This document shows positions 43,809 to 53,470 of a DNA stretch of 64,000 nt, in pieces. The DNA is from Coniochaeta sp. PMI_546 (taxonomy: Eukaryota > Ascomycota > Sordariomycetes > Coniochaetales > Coniochaetaceae). The stretch spans positions 3,530,606-3,594,605 of the forward strand of contig MU271144.1 of the NCBI GenBank assembly GCA_021432605.1, written 5' to 3'. The notes under the pieces were generated by a model that worked only from the letters and a program-made list of their open reading frames with translations, did not search any database and had not been told where the DNA came from. Position 1 is the first letter of the stretch, and each line of letters begins with the position of its first letter. Made by a program: the position numbers and the translations under genes.

Positions 43809-43818
43809 TACACGTGTA
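43809..43818. promoter_or_regulatory. palindromic E-box-like site, copy 3, in the mucin promoter
   Basis: TACACGTGTA lies 117 nt upstream of the mucin start codon, in the proximal promoter. It is the best placed of the three copies to regulate that gene through a bHLH-type factor; this is inferred from the motif only. Confidence 0.45.
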
Positions 43819-43934
43819 TCCGTGCTGTCAAAGTCTCTCGTTACTATCAGCCAATCTCTCGCATTGCCTGTGCCTCTCGCTACTACCACTCGCTTCCACA
43901 ATATATCCCATTAGATTCAACGCTACTAATCACG

Positions 43935-45434
43935 ATGCGTGCTACTACACTGGCCGTGGGAGCTCTCGCCCTCGGCTTGACCAACGCCTGGACCTATCCG
44001 GACTGTGTAAGTGGAAGAGGAAATGACATCGAGTACAGCTTGTCACTAATGGGAGTTTAGGAGCCTGACAACTGCTACCGGGAGTTGACTGATCAACGCT
44101 TCGCACAGGAGGCGAAGGAGTTCTGCCCCAAGTTCCTAGCCGGCACCACTACCGCTGCGTCGGCTATCCCGACCAACTTCGAGAACTGTGGCGGAGATGT
44201 GAACCGCGTCAGCTCGGCCTGCTCGTGTATCACGTACGTCTCGAGCACATCGACAACGTCTACTCCTCCCACGACCACTCCAAGCAGCAGTACGACTCCT
44301 AGCACCAGCACGACTCCTAGCAGCAGCACCACCCCAAGCAGCAGCACCACCCCAAGCAGCAGCACCACCCCTAGCAGCAGTACCACCCCAAGCAGCACGA
44401 CTCCATGCAGCACGACTACTCCAAGCAGCAGTACGACTCCTGGCAGCAGCAGCACCCCTAGCACCAGCACGACTCCTAGCAGCAGCACTACTCCCAGCAG
44501 CAGCAGCAGCACGACACCCTACAGCAGCACCACCCCTAGCAGCAGCACCACTCCCAGCAGCAGCACCACCCCTAACAGCAGCACGACTCCTTCGACCACT
44601 CCTACCAGCAGTCCCACGTCGTCGGCAACGTCAAGTATACCAACCACAGTGTCGTCGTCCGCACCCCTCTCTTCTAGCTCGACTTCTGCTTCCACTTACT
44701 CGCAGTCATCGGAGACCACTAAGCTGACGACGTCCACTATCCACACGACCACTGTTTACACTGTCACCTCCTGCGCTCCCACAGTCACCAACTGCCCGGC
44801 CGGTCCTCATCTTACGACAGAGACCGTGGTTCTCTCGACTACCGTGTGCCCGGTCACGGAGTCCGAGTCCGAGGTACCCACCACGACTAAGACCACCAAA
44901 CTGACAACATCTACCATCCTCACTACCACTGTCTACACTGTCACGTCGTGTGCTCCCACCGTCACCAACTGCCCGGCTGGCCCCCACCTCACGACAGAGA
45001 CCGTGGTCCTCTCGACCACCGTGTGCCCGGTCACAGAATCTGAGTCCGCAACGCCAGTGACCACCAACACATATGTACCCCCGCCAGCGACTACCCAGAC
45101 ATATGTGCCTCCTCCGGTTACGATCAAGACATCATCTGCCCCGGCGCAAGTGACTACCGAGGCATCGTCTGCTCCTGCTCAAGTTACCACCAAGGCATCG
45201 TCTGCCCCTGCCCAGGTCACGAGCACGGCGTCATCAGCCCCTGCGCAAGGCACCACAGAGACAACTGCTCCTGCGCCAGGGACGACTCTCACGACCTCCA
45301 AGTCCGTTGCCACCGTCTCAGCCCCAACCAAGACAACTTCTTCAGCAGCAGTTGTCGCCACGGCTGCTGCTGGGCGCGTCGTTGGTGGCGTCGGCGCTGC
45401 CGCTGCTGCCCTGTTCGCTGCCGCTCTTTTGTGA
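43935..45434 (+). CDS. Ser/Thr-rich GPI-type cell-surface mucin
   Basis: Two exons, 43935..44006 and 44061..45434, encode 481 aa; the 54-nt intron has a GTAAGT donor and TTTAG acceptor. The signal peptide is [19 protein letters not shown] short N-terminal domain with six cysteines ([26 protein letters not shown]) resembles the small Cys domains of fungal wall proteins. Then come: a long low-complexity (TTPSSS)n mucin region; two 59-residue tandem repeats with [20 protein letters not shown]; four [10 protein letters not shown] units; and a C-terminal hydrophobic tail ([20 protein letters not shown]) after Ser/Ala, the pattern of a GPI signal. It is probably heavily O-mannosylated and wall-bound. 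TTTVYT / [15 protein letters not shown] repeats are common in fungal adhesin-like proteins, so adhesion is plausible but not shown. Confidence 0.85.
44267..44620. repeat. coding minisatellite, TTPSSS repeats
   Basis: Irregular tandem repeats of an 18-nt unit (AGC AGC AGC ACC ACC CCC-like) encoding TTPSSS or SSSTTP, with some 15- and 21-nt variants. Such arrays expand and contract readily, so length variation between strains is likely. Confidence 0.8.
44718..45071. repeat. two tandem 177-bp coding units
   Basis: Two head-to-tail units of 59 codons with nearly identical protein ([20 protein letters not shown] versus one His-to-Leu change in that stretch) but several synonymous nucleotide differences, for example AAGCTGACGACG versus AAACTGACAACA. 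Confidence 0.8.
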
Positions 45435-46751
45435 TTGGCGGACTCGCGTGGTATATATTCACCTAGTTCTTCGTTACTAGTGTCATTCGCATCGTATATA
45501 GTTTAGGATCAGGTTGGGAAAATTGGTTAACGGCGCCATTCGCGCAACGCGGCTATACGCCATAACGTTTGTACATAATGATTTAAATCTAATGCTGACC
45601 ACCCTGACATTCAGTATCATGAGGCTTCGATCTCTTGATCTGTGTTGACCTTGGTATTGTCCCTTGGTTTTGCAGCAATGTCTGTCACTCAAGTTCCTGT
45701 TAAGATGAGCAAACCTACGCCTGACGCAGGCTATGCTTGAGAATTCAATGTCACAATCCCTCTACCCATGAAAGAATCTAAGCACTAGCTACGGGATGCG
45801 AGCAAAGTCTCATGACGAGCAAGCACAGCCTCATGGTACACATTTCGATGTTAAGTTTCGATGTACAGACGCATGGATATTGAAGAGACAGGAAGAGAAA
45901 GTATCAATGGGCAGTAAACGAAGATGACTCTTGGTCAGTACAAATGTGCCTGTGTCAACTTGGACCAGAATCTTGTCTTGGATGTGAGCTGGACGGTTTG
46001 CCAAAGTCGAAGCCACACGGATTCGCCATGATTCATCGTATCCTTATGTCCTGGTGGGCCTCGCGTTCGGCTGATGCGGCACTGGATTAGAACACGAGTT
46101 GAAGCTTTGGAAAACACCTGTTGGTGTGTCCTAAATTTAGAGCATGGATGGGGGGCTGGGTGTAATTGAACTAACTCGAGTCAAGATGATCCCTGCCAAT
46201 CTTTCAGCAGAACTCGGAAGGGCCATGCATTTAATTCAGGAATTGGGATCCCGTGACTTGAGGGAGAAATAGGTCTACGTTGGCGATGTCGTTGGTCGAT
46301 GAAACAACATCTCTTGGCGATCGTACATCAGGGGTAGGCAGCCCTGCGAGCCAACTGGTCCGGTAAAGCTGATACTTAACGGCACACAGTCGCGCTGATG
46401 GCGATCAGAACTCCTCGAAACCGGTCGACCGGTTACATTTGATCCGAGATGGTCCTATGGATAAGCGTCGTTGAGGTGCTGACGATATATAGTCCGGGTG
46501 TCTTGGCATTTGGGATATCCTGAACAATGTTTCTACACTCCTACCGTCTATCATTTCATTCTCTTCTAACCACGTTGATTTTTTTTCAAAATACGGAGGC
46601 AAGTAGACGCCCTTGGTACACAAATGTCCCATACATCAACTAACAAATAGCTTGTAGCTGGCCTCATTCTTTTTACTCTCTGTTTAATGACCATTGCAAA
46701 ACTTTGATCCGCACGACTCTGCCCTAGCAGCCAAAAGAAAATAAAGTCAAA
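45435..46751. other. intergenic spacer
   Basis: About 1.3 kb between the mucin and the Ala-rich protein gene. Only short frames; no RNA gene or repeat recognised. Confidence 0.5.
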
Positions 46752-47275
46752 ATGAAGAACCTATTCGCCATCCTGTTCCTTATGTCGGCCTCGGTTGTCC
46801 TCTCGATGCCTGCTGAGAAGACCGCGGCTGCGGCGGCACCAGCAGCAAGCGTCAACGATGCTGCGAACAACGGCGCAAAGGTTCGTGTCAAGCCAAAGTC
46901 TATATGCTGTGAGGAGTACTGAAGAGGTCAAAATATAGGGCATCGAAGCGGCAGACAATGCTGCCTTGGCGGAAGCGCTAGCAGAGGCCGGTGATTGTAA
47001 GTTTATCCTCAGCAACTTCACGGAGAACATTGCCAGGATATCGGCGATCGAGAGGACACCTGCTAACATTAAGGTGTGAAGTGGGTGCCGTCACAACCGG
47101 TGCTGCATTTGCAGCAGCAACGGCAAAGATTGCGAAGCAGAGCAATGCCAGCCTCCTTACTCTGCTGGATCCGCCAGCAGCCACAGCTGCTGCTGCTGCT
47201 GCCACGGACGCCGCGAAGGCAGATGCCAAGGCCAACAACAAGGGCAAGGCGGCAGATGCGAAGAAAGGCAACTAG
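46752..47275 (+). CDS. small Ala-rich secreted protein
   Basis: Three exons, 46752..46880, 46939..46996 and 47082..47275, give 126 aa. The introns are 58 nt (GTTCGT, ACTGA branch, ATAG) and 85 nt (GTAAGT, GCTAAC branch, GAAG). The signal peptide is MKNLFAILFLMSASVVLS. The mature part is almost entirely Ala-rich (EKTAAAAAPAASVNDAANNG, then IEAADNAALAEALAEAGD) with a Gly/Ala/Thr stretch and a Lys/Ala tail ending DAKKGN. No cysteine is present. Low complexity suggests a helical, unstructured or wall-associated role; I do not recognise a family. The second acceptor (GAAG rather than the nearer TTAAG) is chosen because only it keeps the long Ala-rich frame open, so that exon start is less certain. 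Confidence 0.6.
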
Positions 47276-47486
47276 GCTGCTTCCCCGAGAGCGTTCTGTA
47301 TCTATAATCCAGTCCTAGTCGTCATATAAAGATAGAGAGTTACGTTTAATTATTTCTGTCGAAGGTCATCGTGCTATAGAGTAACCATACAAGCCTCCGG
47401 TGCCGGTTAACACGAAACCGAGCGTCCCTTAGACGTAAGTGCTCAACGACTCTTCAGTATATGTGCCTGTACACAAGACTCACTCC

Positions 47487-48401
47487 TTATCCCGTCGTGT
47501 CTGACGCCACTTGTCCAATCCTGATCAGGTCATCATTAAGCAGAGCGTCCGAGTCAAAACCTTCAATGACTTGGTCGAGCATAGCGGCGACTATGACAGC
47601 GCGGTCAATGGACGGAACTAATCCCGCAAAATTGGCGGCCTTGGCAAAGATCGAAGTTATCGGTTTGCCCGGGGCGGTGATCAGACCCGGTTTGGCTGCG
47701 CTCACTTCCACTTCGCCCCGGTGCTCCGATGCGAACGCCAAGAGTCGACTTTCAGTCTCTCCCTATTCGTAGCACAGTAAGTAGGCCGATTGGGATAAAC
47801 CAAGGCGAATAATCCAATCCGGGCGTGGGTACTTACTCGCATCCACGAATATTCCGGCATGAATCTGGGGGTTTTTGTCCGGTCTCGCTCAGCTCCGATC
47901 CCCGACATGTAGAGGAATCTGAATGGCTTCACAACACCTGACTCGTACATGGCCTCTATAGCTGCTAGGGGACCAGTTTGGCACACTTGAACTACGTCTT
48001 TAAAGTCGAACGCGCGGGACTTGCTTGGTGTGATTGCCACCGTCCTGGATATGGCATTGCGCGTGAGTAAGGACAGTGCTAAAGGCTACTGACTGGGTTC
48101 TTGGAAGGCTTTTTTTTTCTTGACACATCCCGTCAGACACCTGGGCAGATTAAAGTAGAACATACCATATACAGGCACCGGCTCCTTCAAACTCCTTGCG
48201 TACGTCTTCAGGGAAGTTCGTATAGTCTTCTATGACGACACTGCGCAGCTTGGCAGCATTGGCTTCACCACCGATGTCACTGGGAACCGACACTGGCTTA
48301 CGCGATAAGGCGACAACGGCGGTGATGTCAGGTCTTTTCAAGCTTTGACGGACTACCTCCTGTGCCACGAAGCCCGAGGCTCCAGCGATGATGAGTTTCA
48401 T
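47487..48401 (-). CDS. atypical short-chain dehydrogenase (NAD(P)-binding Rossmann protein)
   Basis: Three exons on the minus strand, 48401..48166, 48044..47837 and 47762..47487, give 239 aa. The introns are 121 nt (GTATGT..CCAG) and 74 nt (GTAAGT..ATAG). Residues 1-20 (MKLIIAGASGFVAQEVVRQS) hold the GxxGxxA nucleotide-binding loop. Splicing joins GACIW to TVAITPSKSRAFDF and then FRFLYMSGIGAERDRTK to GETESRLLAFASEHRG, followed by AAKPGLITAPG, the usual order of atypical SDRs of the NmrA/HTATIP2 type, where the Tyr-x3-Lys pair is degenerate. It probably binds NADPH. Substrate unknown. It lies tail to tail with the Ala-rich gene, with 211 nt between. Confidence 0.8.
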
Positions 48402-48980
48402 GATCAGGGTTCTGTCACTGCGGTATCTCGATCTGAAAGGGTGTGAAAAGGAGTTGAACTTTCAGTCAATCATGCTCGTCTGAAATTGTCTAGTTGTTTG
48501 ATCCTTCGAAAAACAGCTATCCAATGGCAGCAGCCCGATATGTCTACCCTATTTGGATGGGAAGTCCGTTAACTCCGGGCTATGACAGCGGGGTGTGTTT
48601 CTAGGTATCGCTCAAGTGTTGCTGTCTCAGATGGAAAATGCTAGGTATGAGTTCGTGTGCAGAGTTGCTCATCTATGCGATGAAAGCAAGCTTATAGAAG
48701 AGACATTAACTAGCTGTCAAGGTGCAACCGCTTCAAGACTAGCTCTGGGACTGGCACGCAGTCCAACGCGCACTTGAGAACTCAATTTAGACTACAAAAC
48801 ACCGCTGCAAAAAATTCGAGATATTCATAGAGATATATTTACGTCAAAGCCAGTTAATGGCAGTTAACTTGGTAGGAGGAAGGTTCCATTTGTTTTGAAT
48901 GTTAGCAAGCTCACACTAAACAACCACACCTGTAGAGTGACAGCACGCGCGACCAACAAGGCCAAACAACACAATGACTT
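48402..48980. other. intergenic, 3' end of the modular protein gene
   Basis: About 580 nt; somewhat AT-rich around 48790-48850. Nothing recognised beyond the promoter of the SDR gene. Confidence 0.5.
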
Positions 48981-49990
48981 TTACAGACCGCATCTTCCGT
49001 TTCTGCAAATGAGCAGGTTTCCGCCGCAGTCGGCATCCGTTATACAGGACGCACCTGCAAGGAATGTCAGTCTTCTCTAGGAAAGATCAGCCTTTCTAGG
49101 TAACCAGGATACTCACCGATGCAGAGATCTTGGCCACAGCCATTCGTGATCTCAGGTGGCTGCGGTAACGTTATTGTTGTGAGTGTGATCACGGTTGTTA
49201 CCCCTGGGCGGGCGCAGCGTTCGCTCAGGCAAGCCAGATCACCGTCACAATCCTCATCAATAGCACAAGCAGCCCCTTGAGAAGACGCAGGTCAGTGAAT
49301 GTTGATTTTTGAACAACGGAGAGCAAGTGCCGAACAGGTACGCCTGACGCAAAGCTTCGGAAGACCTACCTAGGCAGTGGCCCTCCCATTCGCAAGTATC
49401 CGACGGCGTGGGCGTCGGTCTTGGAGTGGGTGAAGTGCGCGTGCTCGTTGGTCGACGAGTACTCGTGGGCCGCCGGGCTGTCGTTGACGGGAATGAGGCC
49501 GATGGTCTCGCGCAACGACCGACCCGACATACAAGGTCAGCATCACAGTCATTTTCTGTATCACACTCATCACCTGCCAACCACGTTAGTGAAAACCGGG
49601 ACGGCACGTAGAAGGGCTAACAAAGCAATAGATACCAAGGCAGTGTCCCTCCCAGCTACATCCGGAGCCCTGGGTCGGTGTTGGTATTGGCGTTCTCGAA
49701 GTTGATGTACGTCCGCGACCACCGCCACCTCTGACGTTGGAGCTAGAACACTCGCCGGCACGGCAAATCAGATCGCCATCGCAATCATTTTCGGTCTCGC
49801 AATTAGCCCCTAAGAATTTTGTCAGAGAGACCACTAGGTGCAATGACTGATGCATCAGCGCTAACTCACCAGCACAGTGACCCTCCCAACTGCAAATCTG
49901 TTTGCCAACAAGACCCTTCGCCACAATGTGCCCTGTAACAACTTGTAACACGACCACAAGTCCAGAAAGTAGGGAAACAGTCCTCATCAT
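48981..49990 (-). CDS. modular cysteine-rich secreted protein built from repeated phase-1 exons
   Basis: Five exons on the minus strand, 49990..49870, 49809..49636, 49573..49370, 49275..49117, 49054..48981, give 243 aa. The signal peptide is MMRTVSLLSGLVVVLQVVTG. Each intron splits the same Gly codon after C-(S/E)-W-E-G-H-C-(A/L)-G or its variant CGQDLCIG, always in phase 1. The next exon begins with a module AxCETENDCDGDLICRAGEC (variants ECDTENDCDADLVC, ACAIDEDCDGDLAC, SCITDADCGGNLLIC). Four Cys modules are joined by Thr/Pro/Arg- or Gly-rich linkers. The pattern (C, five to seven residues, C-D-x-D-L-x-C, C) recalls small disulfide domains such as Dickkopf/colipase-like N-terminal or EGF-like repeats, but I cannot assign one. 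The protein is probably extracellular and rigid. The module exons are symmetric (1-1), so they could have multiplied by exon duplication. Confidence 0.82.
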
Positions 49991-50066
49991 GATATAAATG
50001 AAAGCTCCCAAGGTGAAGACGGGGCTATTCTCTGGACTCACAGAGCAATCAAGAAACCCCATGGGG

Positions 50067-50073
50067 CTTTATA
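50067..50073 (-). promoter_or_regulatory. TATA box of the modular Cys-rich gene
   Basis: TATAAAG on the minus strand lies about 80 nt upstream of the start codon at 49990, an ideal distance allowing for a short leader. The role is inferred from position. Confidence 0.5.
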
Positions 50074-50892
50074 CCTCCGCAGCATCAGTGACAACCCACC
50101 GGTCTGTCCTTGTCACCCACTGTAAAACCTGTGAGATTGGTCATAAGAACTCAGTTGTTAGAAATCCTGAATATTTAGCAATTTGGTCGATATCGAGCCA
50201 AGGAAGCAGTCTATCGTAGTACTTCGCTCCGATTGCTGGGGAATCACAGAGGCCCTTCTTGGAATACCACATATATCAAAATTCTTATTAGTCAGTATTC
50301 GCGTTGCAATAAACGCTGACCTTGGCGTCTATGGTAGTTACGGCGGAGGCACCAAGGACCGAAATACCAAGCCGCCGCCTACGGTCCAATTCCTTTAACC
50401 AGCCGGGAAATCAGCAACATGGTTTCTTAGGACTACGTGACTCTGGCTTCCATTGGTCGGATGCTTCGCGGCACATTGCGGACGCTCGACTTGTGTGAAA
50501 TGCCACTCAAAGCATATGGACTTGACCGATGTCATGTGAATTGCTGAAGGTTACTAGGACACAGTGCAGCTCGAATCACCTGCTTCGGAGCAGCTGAGCA
50601 CAATGAGCAGAAAGGCTCTTCCTGGCTCTCCTAATAATGTTGTCGTAATGCGTGAAACACGACAAGCTTTCACCTACGTAGAGCGACGATCGGCCGTCCA
50701 GTAAGGTACCTAGTTTTGTGGTGCTCCTGGTGATTAGCCACATCATGGGGCGTCCACACAACACATTCTGCCACATCATTCCAAGGTTCGCAGATGGAGG
50801 TGGACGTCATGGTGGGCAAAGCTTACACGGATGACGCCACAATCGAGTGCAAACCCCCAGTTTAGAGATCTTGTCAGGTTCTCCGACCGCGG

Positions 50893-50899
50893 TATAAGA
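50893..50899 (+). promoter_or_regulatory. TATA box of the glycine-rich gene
   Basis: TATAAGA lies about 100 nt before the ATG at 50995, followed by a leader ending CAAATCGCA. The role is inferred from position. Confidence 0.45.
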
Positions 50900-50994
50900 G
50901 TGCGAGGTGGCTCTGCGATTTTCAACTTGTATTCTGGAAAAATTGCTTACTCAAACATCTCCTAAACCTACCAATCGTACCAAAGCAAATCGCA

Positions 50995-51273
50995 ATGAAC
51001 AACAACAAGGACAACAACGTAACATCGGGTGCCACTGGGGCAGCCAAAACTGTCACTGGCACCGTCGGAAACACGGTCGGCGGCCTGACCAACACGGTGG
51101 GAGGCGTTGTCGGCGCACTCGGGCGGGGTCTCGGCGAGACGACAACCGCCGCTACTGGTGGGGTCGGCAAGCCTGTGGGCGACGGCCTGTCCAACATTGG
51201 GAGCGGGATCGAGGGCGGCGCCGCAGACGTCTCTCAGGGAGTTAAAGATGCCGGCGAGTGGAAGAAGGCATGA
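50995..51273 (+). CDS. small glycine-rich LEA-like protein
   Basis: A single exon, 92 aa: MNNNKDNNVTSGATGAAKTV, then TGTVGNTVGGLTNTVGGVVG and VGDGLSNIGSGIEGGAADVS, ending KDAGEWKKA. The 11-mer-like periodicity of Gly, Thr, Val and Asn with few hydrophobic bulk residues resembles small stress proteins (LEA-like or Hsp12-type), which are disordered until they meet membranes. No signal peptide or cysteine. The TATA element and short leader suggest an inducible gene. The function call is an analogy, not a family hit. Confidence 0.65.
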   Translation: MNNNKDNNVTSGATGAAKTVTGTVGNTVGGLTNTVGGVVGALGRGLGETTTAATGGVGKPVGDGLSNIGSGIEGGAADVSQGVKDAGEWKKA

Positions 51274-51793
51274 ACTGCTCGAGACTGCAAAGGGGAGTGG
51301 AAAAGGTGTTTTCGAGGATTGGCGCCGCCAATTGCGGGTTTCAGAACCATGACGGAGGAGAGAATGGAAACTCTGTGACGTCATTCCGATCTATTGGGTC
51401 AGATTGTTTTGAAAGGACAAGCACTCTCGTAAATGGCAACTTGGAGGATCTTTGACCTGTAGTATAATAGTCCGAATACTTTTTTTTTTTTTGGGAGAAA
51501 AATGGACATGGCCGATTTTTGATACAGTTCCTAAGGTAGATCTATTGATCGCCGTCTTTGAAGGGTGGGTGACTTGTGGGTGCTCAAGTTGTCGTTGTTT
51601 GACAGGACAGAAGGCTGGTTCCAAATAGTGACATCACTTCACCAAAGCACAGTTCTTCAGTCTTTCGTGTCCTTTGTCGCCAGACGCCTGTCTCCTCGCT
51701 CATCACATTGGAAGTCATTGGGACACTTGTTCTGCCTCTCTACCCATCTACCGTCCCCTCAAGGCTGAGATTGCCAGCTCTCCGGGCCTAATC
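51274..51793. other. intergenic spacer with a T13 tract
   Basis: About 520 nt. A homopolymer of about 13 T begins near 51480. Otherwise nothing recognised. Confidence 0.5.
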
Positions 51794-52171
51794 ATGTCTT
51801 TCGCGGTCAGGATGCCAAAGTCCTCCTATCTGAGAAGATCAGCAAGCACCGCATCGGCGTGTCAAGTAGCAAAAGTCAATCATCGCGTCAGTTATCAACC
51901 GCGTCGCCACTTGTCAGCAAGCCAACAAGCTGCCGGGACAGCAAACGACGTCCCAGCAGCAGCAGCGGCGAAGGACCAGACAAACCAGAAAGGGACACCT
52001 TCGGACAAACCACAGGTCAAGAAGAAGTCCATGGCCGAGCTGGACGAGGAGCTAAGATTGAAGCTTGAAGAAATATCTGGCGACGGCGGTGCCTCAGGTG
52101 TGGAGTACGAAAATGGTAAAGCTCAGGGGTTAAAGAGGAATGTCAAAGCCAACATGTTCCGGGTCATTTGA
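51794..52171 (+). CDS. conserved small mitochondrial-type protein
   Basis: A single exon of 125 aa from the ATG at 51794. The N-terminus is an Arg/Ser-rich, acid-free presequence (MSFAVRMPKSSYLRRSASTA, later RRHLSASQQ) typical of mitochondrial targeting. After an Ala/Lys-rich linker the C-terminus reads MAELDEELRLKLEEISGDGG and ASGVEYENGKAQGLKRNVKA, ending NMFRVI. I recognise this C-terminal block from widespread small fungal proteins of unknown function. A matrix location is inferred. The frame extends upstream to 51674, but the added part is leader-like and lacks the presequence logic. Confidence 0.75.
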   Translation: MSFAVRMPKSSYLRRSASTASACQVAKVNHRVSYQPRRHLSASQQAAGTANDVPAAAAAKDQTNQKGTPSDKPQVKKKSMAELDEELRLKLEEISGDGGASGVEYENGKAQGLKRNVKANMFRVI

Positions 52172-53470
52172 GAAGTGGGAGACCGTGGAGCTTGTCGTTT
52201 CCATTCGGGTCGCCATCGTGGGTTTGAAAAGAGTTGGAAATGATTCCATCAAGTCGGGGTTCGAGGCATGTTAGATACTCGGAGACAAGTATCAAAAGAA
52301 TTAGCAGCAGCAGGTGTGCCCTTTCAACAGTCGTGTAATAGCGAACTTCAGTGGTTGGACTGATCCAGCTCCTCTTCTTCTTTTGTCCTCTATGTCGCAT
52401 TTCACATTGTCTGCCTGACCGAGCGTGAATCGTGGAGAACTGCCCCGCTTTTCCTTTCAGCTGTCAGATCGCCGGCCCCATTTCCCCGCAAAAACAGGTG
52501 CGGGGTGAGACCAGACCAGAAGGTCCGGAGTGATTCCTGGAGGGAACGAATCTCAATAACCACCGCATCAAATCAACTGCCGAACACATTGTACCATCTG
52601 ACTGCCCCCAAGTCTCGCTAATACGTTGGTCATCCGTCTCCGTCGTTCGATAGCCTGTGATTTGACAACTCGGTCCGCAGGGGCAGTTTAGAGATGGACG
52701 ATACCTAAGGTTCGTAACTGTTGCTTCCAGACGCCGTGGCACACCAAAATGCACACTGTCTAGAGACGTCGTCAACGGGCCTTTGTGCATGTTCACAATT
52801 GCTCCGACAGCAGCACAATTTCGACGTTAACTTCATCTCTTAGACCATTGATACACAAGGCTAGCTCTATCGTGGGGTAGGACCAGAGTGGCGGGTCTTG
52901 GATCCCCGCCGCGCTACCGGTGCCATTTCAAGCACCGGTCTGGCGCGTCTAGGCCAAAACCTCAGGGCAGGACAGACAGTCGATCATGCCAGCAGTTCGT
53001 AGGAGTATGCCGTCGATGGAGCAAGTATTAAACTTATGGTACGGCATCGGGACGGGAACATGCCCTGGACTTGATACTGAAGTTAACCCGCACATTGGTG
53101 ACCAATAGCCCGGCGGCTATTGCTTTCGGAGGGTGTAGCTAGGGTCTACCACACATCATGGTTCGTCGCCTCCATCGCAGACATTCTTGGCTGAATTGGC
53201 CCGCGACTCGGCAGATGTTCTAAGCCCGGGGTCCTCATTCACTCAGGAGACGGCCACTGACATGCCGGCAGCCAAACCAATTTATACCTACCCCAAGGCC
53301 ATCGCACCCAAACGGCCCCAGTTCAATCTGAGAAGCATACTACCGAACAAAGCTGAACGCGGCGTCTGCAGCTCCAACAGTTGCCACTTCAATCTTCGAA
53401 GAGGTCTTGAGAGGACCAACCTGAAGCTTGTACCCTTCTTTCGGACAGTCAGGCCTAGAAACAGACAGCA
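52172..53470. other. intergenic spacer
   Basis: About 1.3 kb ahead of the P450 gene. A 97-codon frame at 53187 overlaps the P450 start out of frame and is not called. A CT/AT-mixed region without repeats. Confidence 0.5.

Larger units (their letters stand above)
41744..43934. other. long intergenic region with repeated ACACGTGT palindromes
   Basis: About 2.2 kb between the membrane protein and mucin genes, which diverge. It has long T runs at about 42680 and 43083. A 169-codon frame at 43028 and antisense frames at 43387 overlap each other with no family signal; I do not call them. Three TACACGTGTA palindromes occur here (separate entries). Confidence 0.5.
49991..50994. other. divergent intergenic region
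   Basis: About 1 kb between the modular Cys-rich gene and the glycine-rich gene. TATA-like elements lie near both starts. GGTACC occurs at 50704. No other feature. Confidence 0.5.

Noticed and set aside
44093-44512. 139-codon antisense frame rich in LLLGVV repeats
   Set aside because: It is the reverse reading of the mucin TTPSSS repeat array, an artefact of periodic coding DNA.
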